64,000 nt of DNA from Streptomyces sp. MJM8645 (GTDB taxonomy: Bacteria; Actinomycetota; Actinomycetes; Streptomycetales; Streptomycetaceae). The notes beneath the pieces are model-generated. The model had not been told where the DNA came from and searched no databases. It saw only the letters and a list, made by a program, of their open reading frames with translations. Positions 10,019 to 18,173 of this stretch are shown in pieces. The stretch covers positions 3,476,001 to 3,540,000 of the forward strand of contig NZ_LJJF01000001.1 in assembly GCF_001625365.1 (NCBI RefSeq), given 5' to 3'. Made by a program: the position numbers and the translations under genes. Numbering within the stretch: position 1 is the stretch's first letter; every line of letters begins with the position of its first letter.

Positions 10019-10208
10019 CAGATGGTGGCAGAAAGGAGCACCCCGCTACGCCACCCGCGCCACCGGTACGACCACCGTCCCACGTTCGGGTGAATGGAGA
10101 AACGTATCTTCACCCTCCGGCTGCCCGATTGGACCACTCGTACGAGCGGGTTTGACCACCACCGACCACCGCGCGGCGCTTGGGGTCCGAGCCCCGTCCG
10201 CGCCCGCC

Positions 10209-11384
10209 TCAGCGGGCGACGCGGGCGACCCAGGAGGCCGGATCGTGGATCTCCTCCTTGGTCGGCAGCGTGTTCGGGGAGGTCCAGACCCGGTTGAAGC
10301 CCTCCATGCCGACCTGCTCCACCACCCCGCGCACGAACACCGCGCCGTCCTGGTACTGGCGCAGCTTGGCGTCCATGCCGAGCAGCCGGCGCAACAGCAG
10401 GTCGAGCCGGTTCGCCCCGCGGTCCCGGCGCTGCTGGAACTTCTCCCGGATCTCCGCCACCGTCGGCACCACCGCCGGGCCGACCCCGTCCATCACCACG
10501 TCCGCGTGGCCCTCCAGCAGCGACATCACCGCCGTCAGCCGGCCCAGGATCTCGCGCTGCGCCGGCGACTGGACGACCTCCATCAGCCCCGCCGACGGCA
10601 CGCCCTCCCGGCCCCCGACACCCGGCAGCCCGCCGCCGAGCGAACCCGCCGCGTCCCGCAGCCGGTCCAGCAGGGCGCCCGGATCCACGTCCGTCTCCGC
10701 CAGGAAGGACTGCACCTCGGACTGGATGTGGTCGCGCAGCCACGGCACCGCGGTGAACTGCGTCCGGTGCGTCTCCTCGTGCAGGCAGACCCAGAGCCGG
10801 AAGTCGGACGGGTCGACGTCCAGCTCCCGCTCGACGTGCACGATGTTCGGCGCCACCAGCAGCAGCCGGCCCGGCCCCGGGCCCTCCGGCCCCAGCCGCG
10901 GCTTGTCGAACAGCGCCGCCGGGCTGTCCGGGGCCTCCAGCGAAGGCTCCGCCGGGGCGAAGGTCTCGTACTGGCCGAGCACCTTCCCGGCCAGGAACGC
11001 CAGCAGCGCGCCCACCTCGATGCCGGTGGCCTTCTCCCCCACCGCGCCGAACACCCCCGCCGTCGGGCTGCTCGCCCGGCGCGCCTGGAGCTTCTCCACC
11101 AGCGGCTGGACCACCGTGCGGAAGCCGGCCACGTTCGCCCGCACCCAGCCCGGGCGGTCCACCACCAGTACCGGCGTCGCGGTGGCCGCCGTCAGACTGC
11201 TCGACCGCATCCCCGTGAACGCCCGGACGTGCTCCTCGGCCTCCAGCGCGTGCCGGCGCAGTTCGGCGACCACGGCCGCCGCCTCCGCCCGACTCACCTC
11301 CGGCCCCGGCCGCACCAACCTGGTCGCGGTTGCGACCGCGAGATTCCAGTCGACCATGCCAGCACCGCCACTCGCGCTCGTCAT
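10209..11384 (-). CDS. Zinc-dependent metalloprotease-like protein (DUF2342 family)
   Basis: 391 residues from ATG 11384. The HEETH zinc motif (HExxH) sits in WVCLHEETHRTQF, in the family annotated as 'zinc-dependent metalloprotease' or 'F420 biosynthesis associated protein' in actinobacteria. Other features are VAPNIVHVERELDVDPSDF, VMSLLEGHADVVMDGVG and the closing FNRVWTSPNTLPTKEEI. No signal peptide is visible, so it is probably cytoplasmic. The substrate is unknown and the F420 link is a database association only. Alternative starts exist at 11411 (GTG) and 11357 (ATG). The gene lies upstream of tilS, as in S. coelicolor by memory. Confidence 0.85.
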   Translation of the reverse strand: MTSASGGAGMVDWNLAVATATRLVRPGPEVSRAEAAAVVAELRRHALEAEEHVRAFTGMRSSSLTAATATPVLVVDRPGWVRANVAGFRTVVQPLVEKLQARRASSPTAGVFGAVGEKATGIEVGALLAFLAGKVLGQYETFAPAEPSLEAPDSPAALFDKPRLGPEGPGPGRLLLVAPNIVHVERELDVDPSDFRLWVCLHEETHRTQFTAVPWLRDHIQSEVQSFLAETDVDPGALLDRLRDAAGSLGGGLPGVGGREGVPSAGLMEVVQSPAQREILGRLTAVMSLLEGHADVVMDGVGPAVVPTVAEIREKFQQRRDRGANRLDLLLRRLLGMDAKLRQYQDGAVFVRGVVEQVGMEGFNRVWTSPNTLPTKEEIHDPASWVARVAR

Positions 11385-11482
11385 GCCCTCACCGTACGTG
11401 CTCCCACCCACCAGCGGCAGCCACCCGCGACGAACACCCTCACCCCGCCCCCGGCGGGGCCCGGGGCGGGGGCGCGGGCGGG

Positions 11483-13180
11483 TCAGCGGCAGCCGCAGGT
11501 GGCGAGGCGGGCGGCGATGCGGTCCATGGCGGCGCGGGCGGTGTCGGCGGGGGCCGTGGTGCGGGTCATGACGGCGAAGGCCAGAAGGCGGCCGTCGGCG
11601 TCGACGACGGTGCCGGCGAGGGTGTTGACGCCGCTGAGGGTGCCGGTCTTGGCGCGGATCAGGCCGGCCGCGGCGGCGGCCCCCGAGCCGGTGCCGTAGC
11701 GCTTGCCGAGGGTGCCGGTGAAGCCGGCGATGGGCAGGCCGGTGAGGACCGGGCGCAGGGCCGGGTGCTGGTCGGAGGCGGCCAGGGCGAGGAGTTGGAC
11801 GAGGACGGCCGGCGGGACGGCGTTGCCCGGGTGCAGTCCGCTGCCGTCGTTCAGGGACACGCCCGTCATCGGCACGCCGAGCTTGGCGAGTTCCCGGGTG
11901 ACGGCGGTGGCGGCGCCCTCGAAGCTGGCCGGCTGGCCTGCGGCGAGGGCCGCCTGACGGGCCATCGCCTCGGCGAGCTGGTTGTCGGAGGTGGTGAGCA
12001 TGCGCTCGACCAGCCGGGCGACGGTCGGCGAGTCCACCCGGCCGAGGACGGTGGCGGCGGGGGCGGCCGGGGCGGCGGGGGCGGCCGGGGCGGCGGCGGG
12101 CTTGGCCGTGCCGTCGACGGTGACGCCCTGGGCCTTGAGCAGGGCGGCGAAGCTCTCGGCGGCCTTCCCGGCCGGGTCGGCGACCCGGGCCGGCGCCTCG
12201 TCACGGCTCTTGGGGTCCACCCTGCCCTCGTCGGCCATCAGCGGGACGACCAGGGCGATGTTCTGCGCGTCGTGGTTCTTGTGCTGCGGGTTGCCCGCGT
12301 ACATCGACAGGTCGTAGTCGAGCTTGACGGTGGTGGTGCCGGCGGCCTTGAGGGCGGCGGCGGTCTGCCGGGCCAGGGCGTCGAGCGAGGCGGGGGCGGT
12401 GTCGGCATCGGCCGCCTGACCACCGATCTGGACCTGGTCGGCGGGCAGCGCGGTGAGCGTCGGGTCGCCGCCGCCGACCAGGGTGATCGTGCCGGGGTCC
12501 GCGCCCCGGACCACCCGGGTGGTCAGCCGGGTGTCGCCGGGAATCAGCGACAGGGCCGCGATCGCGGTGGCCAGCTTGGTGGTGGAGGCGGGGGTGCCCG
12601 GGGTGTTCTCGCCGGAGCCGTACAGGAGTTGGCCGCCGGCGGCGTCCGCGACGGCGAAGGTGACGGTGCCGAGGCTCTTGTCGGCGACGGCGGCGGCGAG
12701 CGCCTGCTGGAGGCCCTGGGCGGTGGGTGCGGCGGCGGAGCCGCCGGCCTCGACGGTGGCCAGGACGGCGCCGGGGGCGGGGGCCGGGCGGGCGCCGCCA
12801 CCCGGGGCGGGGGCGGAGCCGGTGGGGCCCGTGGAGCCGGTGCCGGTGGGCGTGGAGCCGGCGGCGGTGCCGGGGGCGGTGGGCTGTTCGCCCGGGCGGG
12901 TGGCCGGGGTGTCGCCCGGCCCGGGCTTGCCGTCGCCCCTCCCCCGGCCGCCCTTCCCACCGTCGCGGCCGTCCCGGCCGTCGCCCCGGCCGTCGCCCTC
13001 GCCGTGCTCGGTGCTGTGGCCGCCGGGGCCCGGGGAGGGCTGCGCGTACGCTCCGCCCGAGGTCAGGACCGTTCCGGCGACCAGCAGGGCCGCTCCGAAC
13101 AGTCCGGCGGCCGTCCCCCTGCGGCGGCGCGCCGCCCCGACCCCTGTTCCCACCGACCGGCCCCTTTCCCGAGCACTCAC
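11483..13180 (-). CDS. dacB: D-alanyl-D-alanine carboxypeptidase/endopeptidase, PBP4 (DacB, peptidase S13)
   Basis: About 565 residues from GTG 13180; GTG 13153 has a clearer purine-rich site (GGGAAAGGGG) and is equally possible. A signal/anchor segment ([17 protein letters not shown]) is followed by a long Gly/Pro/Thr-rich stretch of about 130 residues, then the S13 catalytic domain: STTK near residue 197, SDN near 397 and KTG near 508, the three active-site boxes. It trims D-Ala from peptidoglycan stem peptides outside the membrane. An Ala-Pro run ([11 protein letters not shown]) interrupts the domain between the first two boxes. It is divergent from ppa. Confidence 0.93.
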   Translation of the reverse strand: MSARERGRSVGTGVGAARRRRGTAAGLFGAALLVAGTVLTSGGAYAQPSPGPGGHSTEHGEGDGRGDGRDGRDGGKGGRGRGDGKPGPGDTPATRPGEQPTAPGTAAGSTPTGTGSTGPTGSAPAPGGGARPAPAPGAVLATVEAGGSAAAPTAQGLQQALAAAVADKSLGTVTFAVADAAGGQLLYGSGENTPGTPASTTKLATAIAALSLIPGDTRLTTRVVRGADPGTITLVGGGDPTLTALPADQVQIGGQAADADTAPASLDALARQTAAALKAAGTTTVKLDYDLSMYAGNPQHKNHDAQNIALVVPLMADEGRVDPKSRDEAPARVADPAGKAAESFAALLKAQGVTVDGTAKPAAAPAAPAAPAAPAATVLGRVDSPTVARLVERMLTTSDNQLAEAMARQAALAAGQPASFEGAATAVTRELAKLGVPMTGVSLNDGSGLHPGNAVPPAVLVQLLALAASDQHPALRPVLTGLPIAGFTGTLGKRYGTGSGAAAAAGLIRAKTGTLSGVNTLAGTVVDADGRLLAFAVMTRTTAPADTARAAMDRIAARLATCGCR

Positions 13181-13229
13181 TCCCGTAGGAGACACTTGGA
13201 TTCTGTCAGTCCCTACCTTGGAGGAACCG

Positions 13230-13721
13230 TTGGAATTCGACGTCCTTATCGAAATCCCGAAGGGCTCTCGTAACAAGTACGAGGTCGACCACGAGAGCGG
13301 CCGGCTGCGGCTCGACCGGATGCTCTTCACCTCGACCCGCTACCCGGCCGACTACGGCTACGTGGAGGGCACGCTCGGCGAGGACGGCGACCCGCTGGAC
13401 GCGCTGGTGATCCTGGACGAGCCGACCTTCCCGGGTTGCCTCATCAAGTGCCGCGCCATCGGCATGTTCCAGATGACCGACGAGGCCGGCGGCGACGACA
13501 AGCTGCTGTGCGTTCCGGCCACCGACCCGCGCTGGGAGCACCTGCGGGACATCCACCACGTGTCGGAGTTCGACCGCCTGGAGATCCAGCACTTCTTCGA
13601 GGTCTACAAGGACCTGGAGCCGGGCAAGTCCGTCGAGGGCGCCAACTGGGTCGGCCGCGCCGAGGCCGAGGCCGAGGTCACCGCTTCGATCAAGCGTCTG
13701 GCGGAGCAGGGCGGTCACTGA
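13230..13721 (+). CDS. ppa: Inorganic pyrophosphatase (family I)
   Basis: 163 residues from TTG 13230, preceded by GGAGG with a 5-base spacer; this yields the usual actinobacterial N-terminus [20 protein letters not shown]. The enzyme hydrolyses pyrophosphate and pulls biosynthetic reactions forward. Active-site residues are visible in [23 protein letters not shown] (the DGDPLDALV box) and in YKDLEPGK. The gene is divergent from dacB, with about 50 bases between the starts. Confidence 0.97.
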   Translation: MEFDVLIEIPKGSRNKYEVDHESGRLRLDRMLFTSTRYPADYGYVEGTLGEDGDPLDALVILDEPTFPGCLIKCRAIGMFQMTDEAGGDDKLLCVPATDPRWEHLRDIHHVSEFDRLEIQHFFEVYKDLEPGKSVEGANWVGRAEAEAEVTASIKRLAEQGGH

Positions 13722-13786
13722 GCCGTCGTTCCGATCTCGCTCGATCAGATCGTTCTGAGCAGTTCGAGGTAGGTCGGGGCAGCCGG

Positions 13787-13825
13787 AGGCCGGGGTTCGC
13801 GGATTCGTCCGCGGGCCCCGGCCTT
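13787..13825 (+). terminator. Terminator after ppa
   Basis: A two-tier hairpin: outer stem AGGCCGGGG (13787-13795) with CCCCGGCCT (13816-13824), inner stem CGCGGA/TCCGCG with a TTCG tetraloop, followed by TT. It ends the ppa transcript. Confidence 0.8.
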
Positions 13826-13853
13826 CGCCGTGTCCGGGGCCGGGAGCGGCCGC

Positions 13854-13876
13854 CTTGCCGACAGCCTGTCGGCAAG
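13854..13876. promoter_or_regulatory. 23-bp palindrome, candidate operator upstream of heme oxygenase
   Basis: CTTGCCGACAG (13854-13864), a single C, then CTGTCGGCAAG (13866-13876): a perfect 11-bp inverted repeat with a 1-base centre. It lies eight bases before the iron box and 60 bases before the heme oxygenase start. The tight symmetry suits a dimeric regulator (TetR-type spacing) better than a terminator, since the ppa terminator lies upstream. Confidence 0.55.
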
Positions 13877-13884
13877 ACGGCTTG

Positions 13885-13903
13885 TTAGGTTAGGCTAACC
13901 AAA
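13885..13903 (+). promoter_or_regulatory. Iron box (DmdR/IdeR/DtxR operator) of the heme oxygenase gene
   Basis: TTAGGTTAGGCTAACCAAA matches the actinobacterial iron-box consensus TTAGGTTAGGCTMACCTAA at nearly all positions. It lies 34 bases before the start codon. Under iron sufficiency, the Fe-loaded DtxR-family repressor (DmdR1 in Streptomyces) is expected to block transcription. Confidence 0.88.
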
Positions 13904-13936
13904 ACAATCGGGGCCGAATCCGATCCTGGAGGCCGC

Positions 13937-14605
13937 ATGCCCACGCCCGAGCCCGTCCCGTTCTCCACCGCGCTCCGCACCGCCAGCAGCGAGGAGCACG
14001 AGGCCGCGGAACAGTCCTCGTTCATGAGCCACCTGCTGGGCGGACGGCTCGGCATCGAGGCCTACGCCGACCTCACCGGCCAGCTCTGGTACGTCTACCG
14101 GGCCCTGGAGAGCCGCGCCGGACACCTGGCGGAGCACCCGCTCGCCGGGCCCTTCATCGACCGGGCACTGCTGCGCACCGCCGCCATCGAGCGCGACCTG
14201 GCGCACCTGCGCGGGCCGGACTGGCAGGACGGCCTGGCGCCGCTGCCGGCCACCGCCGCGTACGTCGCGCGGGTGGAGGAACTGGCCGAGACGTGGCCGG
14301 CCGGGTACATCGCGCACCACTACACCCGCTACCTGGGCGACCTGTCCGGCGGTCAGATCATCCGCGGCATCGCCGAGAAGACCTGGGGCTTCGAGCGCAA
14401 GGGCGACGGCGTGCGGTTCTACGTCTTCGAGGAGGTCGACAACCCGGCCGCCTTCAAGCGCGACTACCGGGCCCGGCTGGACGCGGCCGGGCTGGCGATG
14501 GACGAGGTGGAACGGCGCCGGGTGGTCGAGGAGTGCAAGCGGGCCTTCGTGCTCAACGGCGCGGTCTTCCGGGACCTGGACGCGCGCTACCCGCTGAGCG
14601 CCTGA
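13937..14605 (+). CDS. hmuO: Biliverdin-forming heme oxygenase (HmuO type)
   Basis: 222 residues. It opens heme to biliverdin, CO and Fe2+, freeing iron from imported heme. The likely proximal ligand is His21 in SSEEHEAAEQ. The distal-helix glycine motif YLGDLSGGQIIRG (about residues 130-142) is intact, and LTGQLWYVYRALE precedes it, as in C. diphtheriae HmuO. The ATG has GGAGG upstream. An iron box and a palindrome lie in its promoter. It converges on the HtaA-protein genes, with two hairpins between. Electron-donor genes are not adjacent. Confidence 0.96.
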   Translation: MPTPEPVPFSTALRTASSEEHEAAEQSSFMSHLLGGRLGIEAYADLTGQLWYVYRALESRAGHLAEHPLAGPFIDRALLRTAAIERDLAHLRGPDWQDGLAPLPATAAYVARVEELAETWPAGYIAHHYTRYLGDLSGGQIIRGIAEKTWGFERKGDGVRFYVFEEVDNPAAFKRDYRARLDAAGLAMDEVERRRVVEECKRAFVLNGAVFRDLDARYPLSA

Positions 14606-14617
14606 ACGTTTCCCCGT

Positions 14618-14639
14618 AGGGCGCACCCGCCTGGGTGCG
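14618..14639. terminator. Terminator after heme oxygenase
   Basis: GGCGCACCC (14618-14626) and GGGTGCGCC (14631-14639) pair perfectly around GCCT, just after the heme oxygenase stop codon. Confidence 0.7.
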
Positions 14640-14648
14640 CCAACGGAC

Positions 14649-14680
14649 CGGCCCCGGCGAGCGGTTGCTCGCCGGGGCCG
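14649..14680. terminator. Second, bidirectional terminator between heme oxygenase and HtaA genes
   Basis: A perfect 14-bp stem (14649-14662 with 14667-14680) and a GGTT loop. It lies 21 bases past the stop of the convergent HtaA gene and serves that transcript. Confidence 0.8.
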
Positions 14681-14700
14681 TCGCGCGTCCCGGGGGTGCG

Positions 14701-16368
14701 TCAGGAGCGCGCGCCGCGCCGGGTGCGCACCAGCACGGTGGCGCTGCCGCCGACCAGCAGCAGACCGGCCGCGGTGGCCAGCAGCGGGACCACCGGGGTC
14801 TGCGAACCGGTGGCGGCCAGCACGCCGCCCGCACCGCCCGCAGCGCCCGCACCGGTCAGGCCGCCGCCGGTGGTCAGCGAGGCGCCGCCGACCGTACCGG
14901 TGCCCGAACCCTGGCCTCCGGCAGGCTGGTTGGCGCCGCCAGTACCGGCGCCGGCACCGGACCCGGCGGTCGGCGGGGTGGCCGGCAGCTTGGCGTCCTT
15001 GTCGAACGCCAGGGTGGCGCTGACCGGGTCCAGGGCCGTGCCCGCCGGGTAGTTGGAGAACACCGGGACGCCCTCGGCGGTGAGCGTGGCCGGGACGCCG
15101 GAGAGCGTCACCACGCCGTTGACCGGCTTCAGGGCGGAGGCGGGCACGTCCAGCTTGGCGATCCGCGCGCCGCTCAGCGACGTCGCCTTGCCGTCGGGGG
15201 ACTTGCCGTTCACGTCGGCGGTCAGGAAGGCGCCGCCCTGGTCGATCGTCAGGCCCAGCTTGGAGAGCGTGGTGTCGAGCGCCCAGCCGTCCTTGCCGGG
15301 GTGGCCGAGGAAGCGGACCGAGCCGTCGAACGCGGCGGTCAGCGAGTGGTCGGCGGTGTTGTAGCCGCCGGTGGCGCCGCCGAAGCGGTAGTCGGCCGCG
15401 CCGCCGCCGAACTCGACCTTGCCGCTCGCCATCGGGGTGGCCAGGTACGCGCGGAAGCTCTCCTTGACCTTCCAGTCGAGGGTGCCGTTCAGCACGGGCA
15501 GCCGGCCGGGGGCACCGGTGGGCGCCGGGGTCCCGGTCGCGGACGGGGTGGCGCTCGCGGACGGCGAGGCGGTGGCGCTCGGCGACTGCGTCGCGGACGG
15601 CGTCGTGGTGGCCGACGGCGTGGCGGTGGGCGTGGCCGACGGCGTGCCGGTGGCGGACGGCGAGGCGGTCGGCGTGCCCGTGGCGGTCGGGGTCGATGTC
15701 GGGGTCGGGGCCGTCGGCGAAGCGGTGGCGGTCGCCGTGGCCGTCGGCGACGGCGTCGCCGGGCTCTGCTTCAGCAGCAGCGACAGCGGGTCCATGTCCG
15801 TCCCGGCCGTGTAGAAGCCCGCGAAGGCCTTGGCGCCCTGCTCGGTCAGCTTCGCCGCCGTCGGCACCCCGGTAGTGGTGTCCCGCCCGACGGTGAACGT
15901 CACCAGCGGCACGTCGTCCCGTCGGGTGACCTCGGTGGCCCCCATCGACTCCTTGGACGCGGTGTCGGCGGTGAGCGTGCCGGTCGTCCCGGCGGTGGTG
16001 ACCTTGAGGTCGCTGAGGGCGACGTCCAGCGCGCCGTGGTGGGCGGTGAAGCGGACCCCGCCGGTGAAGGAGGAGCTCAGCGCGTGGGTGGCGAGGTCGT
16101 ACGTGGCGTTCGCCAGGCCGAAGTGGAAGGTGCCGTCGGCGTTGGTGGTGGCGCCGCCGGTCAGTTCGATGGCGCCGCCCTGGGAGGCCGGGCCGCTGAC
16201 GTAGCTGCGGAAGCTGGCCTTCACGCCCCAGTCCAGCGCGCCGGTGTCGTACGTGACGCTGCCGGGGCCGCCCGCGCCGAAGGCCAGTGCGGGGGCGCCG
16301 AGGGCGGTCAGGCCGAGGCCGGCGGTGGCGGCCGCGAGGGCGGCCAGCCGGGTGCGGTTGCGGGACAT
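14701..16368 (-). CDS. Sortase-anchored cell-surface heme-binding protein with two HtaA domains
   Basis: 555 residues. A signal peptide (MSRNRTRLAALAAATAGLGL ... ALA) is followed by HtaA domain 1 (about 36-195; FRSYVSGP and VRFTAHHG), a ~75-residue Thr/Ser/Pro/Ala stalk (about 205-285), and HtaA domain 2 (about 290-465; FRAYLATP and VRFLGHPG). The C-terminus is a cell-wall sorting signal: LAATG (the LAXTG motif of class E sortases), a hydrophobic stretch and RTRRGARS. In C. glutamicum HtaA, the FxxY tyrosine is the heme ligand and a later histidine supports it; both are present in each domain here. It should capture extracellular heme and pass it to HmuTUV. It lies 57 bases downstream of the second HtaA gene, probably in the same operon. 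Confidence 0.92.
   Translation of the reverse strand: MSRNRTRLAALAAATAGLGLTALGAPALAFGAGGPGSVTYDTGALDWGVKASFRSYVSGPASQGGAIELTGGATTNADGTFHFGLANATYDLATHALSSSFTGGVRFTAHHGALDVALSDLKVTTAGTTGTLTADTASKESMGATEVTRRDDVPLVTFTVGRDTTTGVPTAAKLTEQGAKAFAGFYTAGTDMDPLSLLLKQSPATPSPTATATATASPTAPTPTSTPTATGTPTASPSATGTPSATPTATPSATTTPSATQSPSATASPSASATPSATGTPAPTGAPGRLPVLNGTLDWKVKESFRAYLATPMASGKVEFGGGAADYRFGGATGGYNTADHSLTAAFDGSVRFLGHPGKDGWALDTTLSKLGLTIDQGGAFLTADVNGKSPDGKATSLSGARIAKLDVPASALKPVNGVVTLSGVPATLTAEGVPVFSNYPAGTALDPVSATLAFDKDAKLPATPPTAGSGAGAGTGGANQPAGGQGSGTGTVGGASLTTGGGLTGAGAAGGAGGVLAATGSQTPVVPLLATAAGLLLVGGSATVLVRTRRGARS
15535..15765 (-). repeat. Low-complexity Thr/Ser/Pro/Ala stalk-coding repeat
   Basis: Short degenerate repeats (units of 6-12 bases such as GTGGCGGTC and GACGGCGTGG) encode the flexible stalk between the two HtaA domains of the sortase-anchored protein. 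The amino acid pattern alternates SPSAT, TPTAT and TPSAT, like a spacer that could be glycosylated. Such repeats are prone to slippage, so length should vary between strains. Confidence 0.75.
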
Positions 16369-16425
16369 GGTGGGTACTCCGTTCGGATGGGGCGGGGGGA
16401 GGGAGCGGGGGGACGCTCCGGGGTG

Positions 16426-17988
16426 TCAGGCCGCGTCGCCGGGGCCCGGCGCATCGCCGGGGCCGCCGTCGGCGCCCGCGCCCGACGCGGCGGCCGCGCG
16501 GCGGCGCCGGACGAGCAGGCCGCCGATCACGGCGAGCGCGGCCACCAGCACGGCGCCGCCGGCCACGGCCGCCACCGGGAAGCCGCCCTGGGAGGAGGAG
16601 GCGACGGGCGCGGCGGAGGGGCTGGTGGCGGGGGTCGCGGTGGCGCTCGGCGCGGTGGCCGGGGCGCTGCCGAGGTCCGGCAGCGGGGGCAGCGCCGCGG
16701 CCGGGTCGAGCGCGACGGCGAAGCTCAGCGGGTCCATCTCGGTGCCGGCCGGGTAGAGGCCGCCGAAGGCCTTGGCGCCGCCCTCGGTGAGCTTCAGCGG
16801 CACCTCGACGGCCTTCAGCAGGCCGCCCTCGGGCTTGAGGCCGGCCGGGTCGAAGGCGGCCAGCTCGACGCCGGTGAGCTGCTGGGTGGCGCCGTCCGGG
16901 GTCCGGCCGGAGACGTCCGCGACCAGTCGGCCCTGGCCGCCGGCCACGGTGACGCCCGGGTTGGCGAGGGTGAGGTCCAGGCCGTAGGTGTCGCCGCTGC
17001 GCAGGCCGGTGAAGCGCACGGTGCCGGTGAAGGCGGCGGTGAGGTCGCCGTTCGCGGGGTCGTAGCCGCCCTTGGCCGGGGTCCAGCGGAAGTAGGCTCC
17101 GCCGTCCGCCGCGCCGGCGCCGAGTTCCCAGCGGCCCTGGGCGATCGCGCCGGTGACGTAGTCGCGGAAGGTGCGGCGCACGCCCCAGTCGAGGGCGCCG
17201 TTGGCGAACTCGGTCCTGGCGGGGGCCTGGGCGCCGGGCGGGGCGGTCGGGGTCTCGGCGGACGGGGTCTCGGCGGTCGCCGACGGCGTCGGCACGGCGG
17301 CCGCCGAGGGGGTGGCCGCGGCGGTCGGCGACGGGGCCTGCGAAGTCGGCTGCGCGGCGGGCAGGTTGACCGAGAGGGTGAGCGGGTCCAGGGCCGTCCC
17401 GGCGGGGTAGAAGTTGCCGAAGGCCTTGGCCCCGGCGTCGGTGAGGGTGCCCGGCACGTTGCTGAGCGTCAGGGTGCCGGCCGCGCCGCGCAGGTCGACG
17501 CCGGCCAGTGAGAGCTCGGCCAGTTTGGCCTGGCTCGCGTTGCTGACCTGTCCGGTGTCCTTGGACTTGCTGCTGACGTCGGCGTACAGCCCGGCCGCGC
17601 CGCCCTGGACGGCCCGGACGGTGAGCTGGCCGAGGCTCAGGTCGAGCGCGTTGGCGCCGTTCTCCTGGTGCCCGGTGAACCGGACCCCGCCGGAGAAGGC
17701 GGCGGTCAGCGCACCGGTCGCCGGGTCGTAGCCGCCGGTCGCGGAGTGGAACCGGAAGGTGCTGCCGCCGACCGTGGCCGCGCCGCCGTTGAGCGTCCAA
17801 CTCCCCTTGGCGATGGGGCCGGTGATGTACGTCAGGAAGGACTGCTTGATGCCCCAGTCCAGCCGCCCGCCGGCGACCTTGCCCTCCGCCGCGTGCGCCG
17901 GGCCGGGTGAGAGGCCCACCGCCAGCAGGGCGGCGAGGGCGGCCACCAGGGTGGCGGCCAGACGGCGGAGCCGGCTGGACAGGGGCAC
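16426..17988 (-). CDS. Membrane-anchored protein with two HtaA heme-binding domains
   Basis: 520 residues. Signal peptide MPLSSRLRRLAATLVAALAA ... AHA; HtaA domain 1 (about 35-200; FLTYITGP, VRFTGHQE); a short Ser/Thr/Ala/Pro linker; HtaA domain 2 (about 255-430; FRDYVTGA, VRFTGLRS); a second linker; then one membrane helix (AAVAGGAVLVAALAVIGGLLV) and an arginine-rich cytoplasmic tail with Gly/Pro/Asp. No LPXTG/LAXTG motif, so it is membrane- rather than wall-attached. The fourth HtaA repeat of the locus (domain 2 here) has Leu where the others have His. It is expressed from the shared region carrying the 18079-18097 iron box and likely relays heme inward to HmuT. Confidence 0.92.
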   Translation of the reverse strand: MPLSSRLRRLAATLVAALAALLAVGLSPGPAHAAEGKVAGGRLDWGIKQSFLTYITGPIAKGSWTLNGGAATVGGSTFRFHSATGGYDPATGALTAAFSGGVRFTGHQENGANALDLSLGQLTVRAVQGGAAGLYADVSSKSKDTGQVSNASQAKLAELSLAGVDLRGAAGTLTLSNVPGTLTDAGAKAFGNFYPAGTALDPLTLSVNLPAAQPTSQAPSPTAAATPSAAAVPTPSATAETPSAETPTAPPGAQAPARTEFANGALDWGVRRTFRDYVTGAIAQGRWELGAGAADGGAYFRWTPAKGGYDPANGDLTAAFTGTVRFTGLRSGDTYGLDLTLANPGVTVAGGQGRLVADVSGRTPDGATQQLTGVELAAFDPAGLKPEGGLLKAVEVPLKLTEGGAKAFGGLYPAGTEMDPLSFAVALDPAAALPPLPDLGSAPATAPSATATPATSPSAAPVASSSQGGFPVAAVAGGAVLVAALAVIGGLLVRRRRAAAASGAGADGGPGDAPGPGDAA

Positions 17989-18078
17989 GGCGGATCACTC
18001 CTCGGCGGGGTGCGGTCAGTGGTGGTGAAGGACGCGGCAAGGGAGGGGTCGGGCGTGGCGCCGACCCCCTTGCGGAAC

Positions 18079-18097
18079 TCAGGTAAGGCTAACCTAA
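18079..18097. promoter_or_regulatory. Iron box in the divergent HtaA/HmuT promoter region
   Basis: TCAGGTAAGGCTAACCTAA is a good match to the DtxR/DmdR iron-box consensus. It lies 91 bases from the HtaA gene start (leftward) and 77 bases from the hmuT start (rightward), so one site could control both transcripts. Confidence 0.88.
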
Positions 18098-18173
18098 TAT
18101 ATGAGTCAAGAGTCCCGCCGCAACCCCTCCACCAGGACCGGAGCGGCGACAACTCCCATCGAAGGGAAGCGCG

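Noticed and set aside
11411..13080. Slippage-type frameshift in dacB because of the Ala-Pro run at about 12050-12115.
   Set aside because: The frame stays open and all three catalytic boxes are in one frame, so it is only a low-complexity linker.
13895..18040. A 1381-codon open frame on the minus strand across heme oxygenase and both HtaA genes.
   Set aside because: Its product is an Arg/Gly/Pro-rich shadow of GC-rich codons with no domain; the HtaA proteins in another frame have signal peptides and clear repeats, and heme oxygenase lies opposite.
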